A stretch of DNA of 64,000 bases from Desulfosarcina alkanivorans (GTDB lineage: Bacteria > Desulfobacterota > Desulfobacteria > Desulfobacterales > Desulfosarcinaceae), in the NCBI RefSeq assembly GCF_009688945.1, contig NZ_AP021874.1:992001-1056000 (forward strand). The letters are read 5' to 3'. This document shows, one piece after another, positions 9,101 to 17,839 of this stretch. The position numbers were made by a program, and so were the translations under genes. Each line of letters begins with the position of its first letter. Position 1 is the stretch's first letter. The notes beneath the pieces were generated by a model. It was not told the DNA's origin. It made no database searches and saw only the letters and a program-made list of their open reading frames with translations.

Positions 9101-9267
9101 CGGGCCATGGCGTCTTAACGGACGGGTGAAACACCGATCTGCAGGGTCACCGGCGTCATGCCCGACCCGACCCGGTTGACAAACCGCCCGGCGGATTCAA
9201 CAATTAGACTGCACACCATCGTTGTTCCGACACATTTAATTTTCCATGGGGCAGTTGCAGGGGCACC

Positions 9268-10674
9268 ATGAAGGTTGCGTTGGTCCACTACCATCTCAAA
9301 ACCGGGGGCGTCACCACGGTGCTGTCGAGCCAGATCGCGGCACTTCGGAATGCATGCGAACTGATCGTCCTGACGGGAGACCGGGCGGCCGCCGGGCTGC
9401 CCTGCGAGGTGGCGGAGATCCCCGGACTGGGCTATGACAGGCCCGGCCGTTCCCAGCCGTCTCCGGACAGCGTTGCAGCGCGGATGATAAAGGTGCTGTC
9501 TGAAAAGTGGCCGGGCGGATGCGATGTGCTGCATATCCACAACCCGACACTGGCCAAAAACCGGTCATTCCTTCAGATCATAAAACGGCTGCAACAGTCC
9601 GGGATTACCCTTTTCCTTCAGATTCACGACTTCGCCGAAGACGGCCGGCCCGGCGTCTATTTCAGGGACGCCTATCCGGCGGATTGCCACTACGGCGTCA
9701 TCAACGCCCGGGATGCCGGCATCCTGAAGGGGGCGGGGCTGAAGCCCCGGGGCGTCCATCTTCTTCCCAACGCGGTGGCCGGCCTGACCGCCGGCATGGA
9801 CCGATCTCCGGAGCCACGGATTCTCTACCCGGTCCGCGCCATCCGTCGCAAGAACCTGGGCGAGGCCATCCTGCTGTCCATGTTTTTCAACGGCACGCAG
9901 CGCCTGGCCGTCACCCAGCCGCCCAACAGCCCGGCGGACGCGGCCAGCTACCGGGACTGGGTGGCCTGGGTGGAGAAAAACCGCCTGCACGTCGATTTCG
10001 AGGTCGGGAAAAACACCGACTTCGGCGCTCTCATGAACTCCGCCCGCTCGGTGGTCACCACCAGCATCACGGAAGGGTTCGGGCTTACCTTTCTCGAGCC
10101 CTGGACGGCGGGCAAACTGTTGTGGGGGCGGCGGATCAGGGGTATCTGTGATGATTTCGAGGCCCGCGGAATCCGGCTGGAAACCCTTTATGACCGGCTC
10201 GACGTTCCCCTGGCCTGGATCGACGGCGACGCCTTCTGCCGGGACTGGCACCAGGCCGTCGCCGGAGCGGCGGCCTGCTACGGCCACCGCATGGCTGCCG
10301 ATACGGCGGATGCGGCCTTTGCCCGGATGACCCGCAACGGCCGGGTCGATTTCGGTTTGCTGAGTGAGACGTTCCAGCGCCAGGTGCTGGGCCGCCTGAT
10401 CCGCGCCCCATCCGCCAGGGACGAACTGGTGGACCTAAATCCCTGCCTGGCCTGTCCCGGCGAGGTGCCCCACCCGTCAGCGATGGTTGAAGCCAACCGC
10501 CGGTTGATCCTGGCGCACTACGGCATGGAACAATACAGGCGTCGCCTCCTCTCCGTGTACGACCAGGTGGCCGGCCACAGGGTGGAACACCGCATAGACA
10601 AAGCCGTCCTGCGCGATGCGTTTTTCGATCTGGACCGCTTTTCCCTGCTCAAATGGGGCACCTATGTCCATTGA
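9268..10674 (+). CDS. Glycosyltransferase, GT4-like
   Basis: 468 residues. The N-terminus MKVALVHYHLKTGGVTTVL is the typical first beta-alpha unit of GT4 enzymes, with a Gly-Gly acceptor loop. The later RAIRRKNLGEAI and TSITEGFGLTFLEPW match the donor-binding half. The C-terminal ~100 residues are unassigned. ATG 9268 follows a GGGGC site. Its 3' end overlaps the HAD gene by 11 bp, so the two are translationally coupled. Together with the phosphorylase and GpgS it probably belongs to glycosylglycerate metabolism; donor and acceptor are not known. The 9101-9267 gap shows no clear feature. Confidence 0.8.
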   Translation: MKVALVHYHLKTGGVTTVLSSQIAALRNACELIVLTGDRAAAGLPCEVAEIPGLGYDRPGRSQPSPDSVAARMIKVLSEKWPGGCDVLHIHNPTLAKNRSFLQIIKRLQQSGITLFLQIHDFAEDGRPGVYFRDAYPADCHYGVINARDAGILKGAGLKPRGVHLLPNAVAGLTAGMDRSPEPRILYPVRAIRRKNLGEAILLSMFFNGTQRLAVTQPPNSPADAASYRDWVAWVEKNRLHVDFEVGKNTDFGALMNSARSVVTTSITEGFGLTFLEPWTAGKLLWGRRIRGICDDFEARGIRLETLYDRLDVPLAWIDGDAFCRDWHQAVAGAAACYGHRMAADTADAAFARMTRNGRVDFGLLSETFQRQVLGRLIRAPSARDELVDLNPCLACPGEVPHPSAMVEANRRLILAHYGMEQYRRRLLSVYDQVAGHRVEHRIDKAVLRDAFFDLDRFSLLKWGTYVH

Positions 10675-11518
10675 ACCGGGGCGCCTGAACGCGCATATCC
10701 GCCCCTTGGCCCCGATTCCGACCGGGGTGGCCCCGGATCTGTCCGGCATGCAGCCGTTTTCAGCCGTTCTTTTTGACGTCTACGGCACTCTGATCATCAG
10801 CGGGGCAGGGGAACCCGGAGGCCATCGGAAAGCCACCGACGGTGTCGGCGACCTGCGGCCCCTGCTCAAACGCCACGGCATCGACCAGTCCCCTGAACAG
10901 CTGGTCGGCGCGCTTTATCGCACCATCCACCGGGATCATGATAATTCCCGCCGCAAGGGGATGGCGTTCCCGGAGGTGGACATTGTGCAGGTCTGGCGAC
11001 GGGTGCTCGGTTCCAACGACCTGCCCCGGCTGAAAGATTTCGCCCTGGAATACGAGTTGATCGTCAACCCGGTCTACCCCATGCCGGGGTTAAGGGATCT
11101 GCTCGATGCCTGCCAGACCGGAAAGGTGCCCATGGGACTCATATCCAATGCCCAGTTTTACACGGTGTTGCTCCTCCGGCACATCCTCGGTGGCCCTCTC
11201 GAAAAACGAGGGTTTGATCCGCGACTGCTTTTTTTTTCCTGGCAGGAGGGGCATGCCAAACCGTCGGCGGTGATGTTCATGCGGGCCCGAAAAACCCTGT
11301 CGGACATGGGCATTGCCCCATCTTCTGTCCTGTACGTGGGCAACGACATGCAAAAGGACATCATTCCGGCCGGGAATGTCGGATTCAAGACCGGCCTTTT
11401 TGCCGGAGATCGACGATCCTGGCGCCCCATGGAAACGGCTGACGCCGGCAGGGGCCGTCAGCCGGACCTGGTGGTCACCGATCTCCGGCAATTGGTCCCC
11501 GGAGCCGCCAATCCTTAG
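10664..11518 (+). CDS. HAD-family phosphatase (candidate glucosyl-3-phosphoglycerate phosphatase)
   Basis: 284 residues from ATG 10664, chosen over the upstream in-frame 10616 because it follows GGGGC and leaves only an 11-bp overlap. HAD motifs: I, LFDVYGTL (nucleophile Asp and second Asp replaced by the Y-G-T form seen in some HADs); II, GLISNAQ; IV, VGNDMQKDI with the metal-binding acidic pair. A helical cap lies between motifs I and II. GpgS makes a phosphorylated intermediate that needs dephosphorylation, and this is the only phosphatase in the operon, so that is the inferred reaction. Substrate not demonstrable from sequence. Confidence 0.75.
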   Translation: MSIEPGRLNAHIRPLAPIPTGVAPDLSGMQPFSAVLFDVYGTLIISGAGEPGGHRKATDGVGDLRPLLKRHGIDQSPEQLVGALYRTIHRDHDNSRRKGMAFPEVDIVQVWRRVLGSNDLPRLKDFALEYELIVNPVYPMPGLRDLLDACQTGKVPMGLISNAQFYTVLLLRHILGGPLEKRGFDPRLLFFSWQEGHAKPSAVMFMRARKTLSDMGIAPSSVLYVGNDMQKDIIPAGNVGFKTGLFAGDRRSWRPMETADAGRGRQPDLVVTDLRQLVPGAANP

Positions 11519-11531
11519 ACAGGAGGCCCTT

Positions 11532-12689
11532 ATGGAAAAATATTTAAATCGGCTGCCCGCATTCGTGGACCGGATTCGCAAGATTCGCGAGATCATCATC
11601 AGCAATATCCTGCTGGTCGGGCAAATCCCCGCACCCACCTTCTCCGAGGGACGGCGGGCCAGGTGCCTGGTGGACCGCCTGGCCGATTTTCAGGTGGATG
11701 AATGCAGTATCGATGATTTCGGCAACCCCATCGGCGTGATCCGCGGCGGCTCTGCCGAAAACAGGTCCATTTTTGTCGTCGCCCATCTGGACACGTTTGC
11801 AAGCATAAAGGACGACCAGCATTACAAGGTAACCGATAGAATCATCGCCGGCAATGGCGTTTCGGACAACTCGGCCGCCGTCGGCGTCCTGGCATCCCTG
11901 CCGGAAGTTTTCAGACGCCTGGGACTGTCCTTTGAATCGGATATCGTCCTGGTGGCCCCCACGCAATCCCTGGGACGGGGAAACCTGCGGGGCATCCGCC
12001 GGTTGCTCCAGACATGGCCCACGCCGATTCGCGGCGCCATATGCCTGGAAAGCGTGGAACTGGGACGGCTCAATTACTATTCCGACGGTATGATCCGAGG
12101 CGAGATCAATTGCAGTATCGCCTCTGAAAAGCAATGGGGCCGGCACCACCAGCCCAACGCGATCATCGTCATCAACGAGGTCATCAATGCGATCCTGTCC
12201 CTGCGCCTGCCCCAGAAACCGCGGACCCAGATCGTCATCGGCAAGATCGCCGGCGGATTCAACCATGGCAAGATCGCCTATGACGCCACGCTGGGGTTCG
12301 AGATCCGAAGCGATTGCGACGAGATGGTCAAAGCCCTCTACGGCGATATCAGGGATATCGTCGATGACGTCAACAAGGCCTTCGCGGTCCATCTGAAGCT
12401 CAACCGCATCAGCAATCTGAATGCCACCCACCTGCCGTACAATCACCCGCTGGTCAAATGCGCGTCCCGCATCCTGAATCGCCTGGGCGTGGAAGCCGTG
12501 AGCGAGCCCAGTGAGACCGCCTTGTCGATTTTTCTGCACCGCAGGATTCCGGCAATCACACTGGGGCTGACCCGGGGGGACAATTTTCATCAGGACGGCG
12601 CCATGATCGAAATCGAACCCATGTTCAAGGGAATCTCACAGATACCGGCGCTGATCATGGCCATGGACAATGGGGTGTATGATGAATAA
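11532..12689 (+). CDS. M20/M42-like metallopeptidase-fold protein lacking the catalytic Glu pair
   Basis: 385 residues; ATG 11532 follows a perfect AGGAGG. The co-catalytic zinc peptidase pattern is largely kept: H85-x-D87 (VAHLDTF), D112 (GVSDNSA), E173 and a C-terminal His in GDNFHQDG. At the place of the invariant Glu-Glu general-base pair the sequence reads APTQSLGRG, so Thr144-Gln145 replace Glu-Glu. It is probably not an active aminopeptidase, or works by altered chemistry. It sits 13 bp after the phosphatase gene and overlaps the GpgS gene by 8 bp, tying it to solute synthesis. A sugar-binding, scaffolding or deacylating role is possible but not shown. Confidence 0.7.
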   Translation: MEKYLNRLPAFVDRIRKIREIIISNILLVGQIPAPTFSEGRRARCLVDRLADFQVDECSIDDFGNPIGVIRGGSAENRSIFVVAHLDTFASIKDDQHYKVTDRIIAGNGVSDNSAAVGVLASLPEVFRRLGLSFESDIVLVAPTQSLGRGNLRGIRRLLQTWPTPIRGAICLESVELGRLNYYSDGMIRGEINCSIASEKQWGRHHQPNAIIVINEVINAILSLRLPQKPRTQIVIGKIAGGFNHGKIAYDATLGFEIRSDCDEMVKALYGDIRDIVDDVNKAFAVHLKLNRISNLNATHLPYNHPLVKCASRILNRLGVEAVSEPSETALSIFLHRRIPAITLGLTRGDNFHQDGAMIEIEPMFKGISQIPALIMAMDNGVYDE

Positions 12690-13701
12690 AACCTGGATCG
12701 AATCCAACACCTTTCACCATTCTGAATTTAAGGACCTCGAACGCCTGACGTCCGCCAAGCAAAGGAAAGGATTGTCCATTTCCCTTTGCCTGCCGACCCT
12801 GAACGAGGAAACGACCATCGCCAAGGAAATCGTCATCATGAAATCGGAACTCATGACGCGGTACCCGCTGATCGATGAAATTGTGGTCATCGATTCCGGT
12901 TCGACGGACCAGACCCGCCGGATTGCCCGGTCCTATGACGTGACGGTCTACAAGGCCGATGACATCCTGCCGCATCTCGAGAAGTTCAAGGGAAAAGGGG
13001 AGAACCTCTGGAAAGCCTTGTATGTGACCCGGGGCGATATCATCATTTACATCGATGCGGACATTAAAAACATTCACCATCGTTTTGCCTACGGGCTGCT
13101 GGGTCCGCTGCTGCTGTCGGACCATATTCGTTTTACCAAGGCCTTTTACGACCGGCCGATTTCCGTGGGGCGGAACAAGTGGCGCCCCACCGGAGGCGGC
13201 CGGGTGACGGAACTGGTGACCCGCCCGCTCTTTTCCATGTTCATGCCGGATCTGACCCAGTTCCTGCAGCCGCTTTCCGGCGAGTATGCCGGGTATCGCA
13301 GCATTTTCGAGGATATTCCCTTTCACATCGGCTACGGGGTGGAAACCGGCATGTTGATCGATATTCACGAGAGATGGGGCCTCGATGTGATGGCCCAGGT
13401 CGATCTTGACCGCCGGGTGCACAAAAATCAGGATACGAAGGCGCTCGGGCGCATGGCCTTCGTGATTATCAAGACGTTCATGAATCGCGTTGAAAAGCTT
13501 CAACGGCTGGACATCAAACAGGACGTCTTCGATGAGATGATCCAGTACAGCCTGGTCCGGGAAAAACTCCGTCCCGAAACCCATGTGCTGGCCCAGTACG
13601 AACGCCCGCCCATGATTCAGGTCCCTGAATACCTGGAAAAATTCCCGTCCGTCGGGGCCGGACCGTCGGGTATTCAGACGGGGGATAGGGACAAAAAATA
13701 G
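12682..13701 (+). CDS. gpgS: Glucosyl-3-phosphoglycerate synthase (GT81)
   Basis: Transfers glucose from an NDP-glucose to 3-phosphoglycerate, the first step to the compatible solute glucosylglycerate. About 339 residues. GT-A fold features: LPTLNEETTI, VIDSGSTDQT, and the metal-binding DxD in YIDADIKN. The family-typical GRVTELVTRPL and PLSGEYAGYR follow. Three nearby in-frame ATGs exist (12670, 12679, 12682); 12682 is best spaced from GGGG. The last gene of a coupled operon (GT, HAD, M42-like, gpgS), ended by the terminator at 13840. The organism therefore likely makes glucosylglycerate under salt or nitrogen stress (established role of the pathway). Confidence 0.88.
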   Translation: MNKTWIESNTFHHSEFKDLERLTSAKQRKGLSISLCLPTLNEETTIAKEIVIMKSELMTRYPLIDEIVVIDSGSTDQTRRIARSYDVTVYKADDILPHLEKFKGKGENLWKALYVTRGDIIIYIDADIKNIHHRFAYGLLGPLLLSDHIRFTKAFYDRPISVGRNKWRPTGGGRVTELVTRPLFSMFMPDLTQFLQPLSGEYAGYRSIFEDIPFHIGYGVETGMLIDIHERWGLDVMAQVDLDRRVHKNQDTKALGRMAFVIIKTFMNRVEKLQRLDIKQDVFDEMIQYSLVREKLRPETHVLAQYERPPMIQVPEYLEKFPSVGAGPSGIQTGDRDKK

Positions 13702-13839
13702 AACCGCCCTGATGCGTAAATCGGAAATCGTGCTTATTAATGAGCTTCTCAACGGGTTTCCGATGGTGCCGCCAGGAATCGGCATTGGCAGACGCACCTG
13801 GGCTGACATGACAGTCCGGCACCGGAACCGTCAACCATC

Positions 13840-13863
13840 ACGCCCCTTTAACGGGCGTTTTTT
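13840..13863 (+). terminator. Rho-independent terminator after gpgS
   Basis: A 6-bp stem (ACGCCC / GGGCGT) with a 7-base loop, followed immediately by a run of T residues. It ends the glucosylglycerate operon just upstream of the TPR gene. Confidence 0.8.
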
Positions 13864-13882
13864 ATGATTGGAAAGGATGGAT

Positions 13883-14482
13883 ATGGCCGACAAGAAACCA
13901 GCCGGTTATGTCAAATCGGAAAAAGTCATCTGGTTTGTCGTGGCGTCTCTTCTGATCGGGTTTTTAAGCGGTGTGGCCTTCGGTGTCTACAAAAGCGGGT
14001 CCATCGCCGATCCCCATCAATCGGCACCCCCGGAAGGCATGGCGGATGCGCAGCGGCAGCAGACGATTGACGCGCTCAAGGCGAAGACCGAGCAGGATCC
14101 CGGGGATATCGAGGCCTGGATCGGTCTTGGCCATCAATATTTTGATGCCAACCGTCCGGACGATGCCATTGCGGCCTATGACCGGGCACTGGCCATCGAC
14201 CCCCGCAATGCCAACGTCTGGACGGATCTGGGGGTCATGCACCGCAGAAACGGAAATCCGGAAAAGGCGGTGGAGGCCTTTGACCGGGCCATGGACATCG
14301 ATGCCGCCCATGAAATTTCCCGATTCAACAAAGGGATCGTGCTTTTCCATGATCTCAAGGATGAAGCCGGTGCGCTGGAAGCGTGGGAATCGCTCCTGGC
14401 GATCAACCCGGATGCCACCTCGCCCGGCGGCCAGACCGTTCGCCAGCTGGTCGACCACATCAAAACGGATCACCAGGAGTAA
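13883..14482 (+). CDS. Membrane-anchored TPR protein
   Basis: 199 residues from ATG 13883, which follows GGAAAGG by 6 bases; in-frame starts at 13868 and 13877 are less well placed. One N-terminal transmembrane helix (~15-35, VIWFVVASLLIGFLSGVAFG) is followed by about three TPR units, for example IGLGHQYFDANRPDDAIAAY and ALAIDPRNANVWTDLGVMH. It resembles the TPR part of cytochrome c biogenesis CcmH/NrfG-like proteins, but no heme-maturation genes are near, so it is best called a protein-protein interaction module of unknown partner. It is followed after 2 bp by the Nudix gene. Confidence 0.8.
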   Translation: MADKKPAGYVKSEKVIWFVVASLLIGFLSGVAFGVYKSGSIADPHQSAPPEGMADAQRQQTIDALKAKTEQDPGDIEAWIGLGHQYFDANRPDDAIAAYDRALAIDPRNANVWTDLGVMHRRNGNPEKAVEAFDRAMDIDAAHEISRFNKGIVLFHDLKDEAGALEAWESLLAINPDATSPGGQTVRQLVDHIKTDHQE

Positions 14483-14484
14483 AA

Positions 14485-15027
14485 ATGGACAAAGCGGTCT
14501 GCAATCATTCGACCCTCGTCAGAAAGGGCAGGGTGTTTGACCTGTACGCCGAGAACATCACCCTGCCCAACGGCGTCACCACGGAGATGGAAATCATCAG
14601 GCATCCGGGCGCCGCGGCCATTGTAGCGCTCCTGGACGACCGCACGGTACTGCTCGTCCATCAATACCGGCATGCGGTCGGTGGCCCCATCTGGGAAATC
14701 CCCGCCGGGACATTGAATCCCGGAGAAGATCCGCGCCGGTGCGCCCAGCGGGAACTGGCCGAGGAGACCGGCTATTCGGCCAGCCACTTTGAACCGCTGG
14801 CGCAGATCACCCCGCTTCCTGCCTATTCTGACGAACGCATCCACCTGTTTCTGGCCACCGGCCTCGTCCGGGCGACCCAGAACCTGGATGAGGACGAACT
14901 GCTCTCGGTCCATGGCGTGCGTGTCAGCCGGGCGATCCAGATGATCTCGGACGGTAAGATACAGGATGCCAAATCCATTGCCGGGCTGCAGCTGGCCGCA
15001 GCCCGATTCCCGGGCGAGAAGGTCTGA
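14485..15027 (+). CDS. Nudix hydrolase, ADP-ribose pyrophosphatase type
   Basis: 180 residues, cytoplasmic. The Nudix box is complete: GTLNPGEDP...RELAEETGY gives G-x5-E-x7-REL-x-EE-x-G. Upstream PIWEIPAG and the Pro-rich ITPLPAYSDERIH downstream are typical of the ADP-ribose pyrophosphatase (NudF-like) group, which hydrolyses ADP-ribose to AMP and ribose-5-phosphate. ATG 14485 follows AGGAG; the frame is open further upstream into the TPR gene, but the product similarity starts here. Probably co-transcribed with the TPR gene. Exact substrate not provable. Confidence 0.88.
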   Translation: MDKAVCNHSTLVRKGRVFDLYAENITLPNGVTTEMEIIRHPGAAAIVALLDDRTVLLVHQYRHAVGGPIWEIPAGTLNPGEDPRRCAQRELAEETGYSASHFEPLAQITPLPAYSDERIHLFLATGLVRATQNLDEDELLSVHGVRVSRAIQMISDGKIQDAKSIAGLQLAAARFPGEKV

Positions 15028-15136
15028 CAACGCCAGATGGAGAGACCTGCACGGCGGCGGCAGAAAATTGAAGTCCGCCTTCAAATCCGGACCGGTTGGC
15101 ATGGCGGCAGCCGGACGCGGGGCCGATTGAAGGCCA

Positions 15137-16363
15137 TCAGCGGCGGGGTCGGTCCCACCCCTTGAGCCCGCGCAGCAGGCAGAGCAGTCCCAGAAAGGAC
15201 AGCCCCCCTGACACACAGCCCGTGGCAAGGATTCCGCCTTCCTGCCACACCGCGCCTCCTGTGAGCGCGCCCTGCACCCGCCCGAGGCCTGCCGTGGCAA
15301 AAAAAGCGGACATCATCGTTGCCCGCAGCCCCGGGAGCATCTCCGTGCACAGGGAGAGGCTGGTGACCAGGGTGAATTCATATATGAAAAAAAGAATGGC
15401 CAGGCCGGTCATGGCCGCCGTCAGGGATGTGTCCAGAAAAGGCAGCAGCAGATAGCTCACCACGGAAAGGGTCAGCCCGGCGATGACGGCGCGTTTTAAT
15501 CCGAAACGATCGGAAAGTGCCGCGGTAACGCCTTCTCCCAACAGTTCCGCCACGCCGATGAGGCTGGTGCCCAGGCCCAGGGCAACGAGTCCCAGGCCGA
15601 AGCTTTCTTCCAGCCACGCCCCGTAAATGACAAAGAGGTTGTCGTTGGCCGCGCTGACAAAAAATGCGTATCCCAGGGCTCCCAGGGCGGGTCTGCTGGC
15701 CAACAGAACCGAATAGGCGCCCAGATAATCCATTGACGATGCTTTTTCGGCGCTGCTCTCATTCTCGTCGGGAATGATAAAAAACAGGGCCGTGGCGCCG
15801 ATGCACCCCAGCGCCCCCATCACCAGGAACGGTGATCGCCACCCATACCGTTCCATGAGAAGGGCCACCACGGGAATGCCGATCAGAGTGCTGGCCGACC
15901 AGGATGTCTCCAGTATGCCGATCACCATGGCCCGCCGGTGAAAAGGAACCCGCCTGCCGGCCCAAGCCTGAACGGCAGGATCAAAAATGCTCTTGCCCAG
16001 TCCTGCCAGAAACAGGGCCACCAGAACGACGGCGTAGATGGGAAAACAGGCCGCCGCCAGCATGCCGAGTCCCAGCATGGCCATGCCGGCAACCATCATC
16101 TTGCGGTATCCCATGCGGTCGGACAGGGGGCCGACGAGAAGTCCCAGCAGGGAGGTGACCTGGTTGATGGCGATCAGGGATGTGATGGCGGCCAGGGAAA
16201 CACCCAGTCCCCGGCTCAGCACCGGCGCGAAGGGGTAGGCAAACCGCCTGGCGGTATTGAGGACCAGGCGGAAAAAAGTGGTGCCGACGATGGGCAGCAC
16301 CATGGATGGCGGCCGGCTGCCAGTTATCGCGCCCGTAACCGGTTTGGCGCGGGGCGTTTTCAA
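15137..16363 (-). CDS. MFS transporter
   Basis: 408 residues with about 12 hydrophobic helices. The MFS signature between helices 2 and 3 is present (GPLSDRMGYRKMM) and repeated in the second half (AALSDRFGLKRAV), the usual duplicated six-helix layout. Inner membrane permease or exporter; substrate unknown. The first possible start is TTG 16363, overlapping the Hsp33 stop by 4 bp; an alternative ATG at 16303 would remove 20 residues of a poorly hydrophobic N-terminus. The overlap suggests co-transcription with hslO. Resembles drug/efflux type MFS proteins but no specific assignment is made. Confidence 0.85.
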   Translation of the reverse strand: MKTPRAKPVTGAITGSRPPSMVLPIVGTTFFRLVLNTARRFAYPFAPVLSRGLGVSLAAITSLIAINQVTSLLGLLVGPLSDRMGYRKMMVAGMAMLGLGMLAAACFPIYAVVLVALFLAGLGKSIFDPAVQAWAGRRVPFHRRAMVIGILETSWSASTLIGIPVVALLMERYGWRSPFLVMGALGCIGATALFFIIPDENESSAEKASSMDYLGAYSVLLASRPALGALGYAFFVSAANDNLFVIYGAWLEESFGLGLVALGLGTSLIGVAELLGEGVTAALSDRFGLKRAVIAGLTLSVVSYLLLPFLDTSLTAAMTGLAILFFIYEFTLVTSLSLCTEMLPGLRATMMSAFFATAGLGRVQGALTGGAVWQEGGILATGCVSGGLSFLGLLCLLRGLKGWDRPRR

Positions 16364-17295
16364 TTCTCTGAAAACCGGGCGGCCACGATCAGGTCGATAT
16401 GCTGCCGGTCGAACGCGTAGCGGGTATTGCAGTGGTGGCAGCAGATCTCGATGGGAAAGGGTCCTTTTTCCCGGATGTCCTTCAATTCGTCAATGGGCAG
16501 CAGGGTGAGCACATTCCGGATCTGATCCCGGCTGCAGTGGCAGACGAAACCGACTTCACGCCGGTCGATGAATCGTGGCGAATGGTCGCCCAGATGGTTT
16601 CGTATGAATTGTTCCGGTGCCGTTCCCCGGGCCAGGATATCGCCGATGGAGGGCAGGCCCACGACCTGTTCTTCGATCCGGCGGACCACGTCCTCATCGG
16701 CATCGGGCATGGCCTGCAGGAACAAGCCGCCCGCGGCGTCCATATTTCCCTGATTGTCGAACTTGACGCTGAGGCTGAACGACGTGGGGATCTGCTCGGA
16801 GGTAAGATAATAGTGGGCCAGGTCCTTGGCCAGACTGCCATGGGCCATCATGACCTTTCCGGTAAAGGGCTGTTTGGCATCGGCCAGCGTCCGTGTCACC
16901 GACAGGAACCCGGCGCCGAAAAAAGGTGACAGGTTGAAATCCTGCAGGGGTTTTTCAACGGGGATGGGCACCTGTTTCAAAAACCCGCGCACCTCACCCG
17001 CTGCATTGGCTTCCACGACCAGGCCCTTGACAGGGCCGGAGCAGTCCACCTGCAGGCTCAGTCGATCCCTGCCTTTCAGACCGGCACTCATCAGGCAGGC
17101 CCCCAGGTAGGCGTGTCCAAGCACCAGCGTTTCCAGAATGCCCAGCCGATGGCGTCGCCGCATTCGGTTGACCATCCGGGTGCCGTTGAGGATCGCCCCG
17201 CGGATGGTGTCGCCGGCCATCAAAAATGCGTGCAGCCGATCCGTTTCAACGTCCTTCAGGGACGACCGGCTGTTTTCAGGTTGTGTCTTTTTCAT
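16360..17295 (-). CDS. hslO: Hsp33 redox-regulated chaperone
   Basis: Cytoplasmic holdase activated by oxidative unfolding. 311 residues. The C-terminal zinc switch is clear: Cys252-x-Cys254 and Cys286-x2-Cys289 separated by about 31 residues, as in the family. Typical upstream blocks (GTRMVNRMRRRH, GLVVEANAAGEVRG) support it. It heads a leftward pair with the MFS gene. No upstream -35/-10 pair was convincing. An oxygen-stress chaperone fits an anaerobe exposed to occasional oxygen, but that is inference. Confidence 0.92.
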   Translation of the reverse strand: MKKTQPENSRSSLKDVETDRLHAFLMAGDTIRGAILNGTRMVNRMRRRHRLGILETLVLGHAYLGACLMSAGLKGRDRLSLQVDCSGPVKGLVVEANAAGEVRGFLKQVPIPVEKPLQDFNLSPFFGAGFLSVTRTLADAKQPFTGKVMMAHGSLAKDLAHYYLTSEQIPTSFSLSVKFDNQGNMDAAGGLFLQAMPDADEDVVRRIEEQVVGLPSIGDILARGTAPEQFIRNHLGDHSPRFIDRREVGFVCHCSRDQIRNVLTLLPIDELKDIREKGPFPIEICCHHCNTRYAFDRQHIDLIVAARFSEN

Positions 17296-17417
17296 CGCTA
17301 TGCGGATGGTTCTCCACGGGTCCGGGCCGGCATGGTTAACCGGGGGTCCCGGACCGGATTGATGGTTATCGGTGTTCCCGGGCCTTCGGGAACGACAACG
17401 ACGTAAACAACGGCACC

Positions 17418-17828
17418 TTATTGCCGCCTGATTGCCTTTCGCGCGCTGTCGATACGCGTCTTCACCGTTTCCGTGTCCCGGATGCGGGACAGGTTGGCCA
17501 GCAGGCCGGACGCCTTGTCCGGTGATTCGCTGCGGCTGTCCAGCAGAAGACGGTACCAGTAGGGAATGTCGGAACCGTAACAGGACACCAGGTCCATGGC
17601 GTGCTTCCGGGCCTTGCGAAGCGTATCGCCTTTTTTCGACGGTGCGTTCCGGTTTTCCGGACCGCCGGCCGTCGCCATCGCCGCCTGGTACCGGACCAGT
17701 TCACGATCGAGCTTTCGCCGGGTAGCGATGTAGCGGGCGACAGGCTTGATCCAGAGCCTGGCGATGATATACCCAAGCAGACCGGCGAGGAAACTGGCGC
17801 CGGCGGCCACCAGCAGCGATGTGTCCAT
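17418..17828 (-). CDS. Small membrane-anchored hypothetical protein
   Basis: 136 residues, function not recognised. An N-terminal transmembrane helix (~5-27, with GASFLAGLLGYIIARL) is followed by a basic, helical cytoplasmic region containing Lys/Arg-rich stretches (ATRRKLDRELVRY, RKARKHAMDL). It is 12 bp after the ADP-forming acyl-CoA synthetase gene on the same strand and probably co-transcribed with it. No catalytic motifs are seen. Confidence 0.65.
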   Translation of the reverse strand: MDTSLLVAAGASFLAGLLGYIIARLWIKPVARYIATRRKLDRELVRYQAAMATAGGPENRNAPSKKGDTLRKARKHAMDLVSCYGSDIPYWYRLLLDSRSESPDKASGLLANLSRIRDTETVKTRIDSARKAIRRQ

Positions 17829-17839
17829 GGGTTTCCCTT

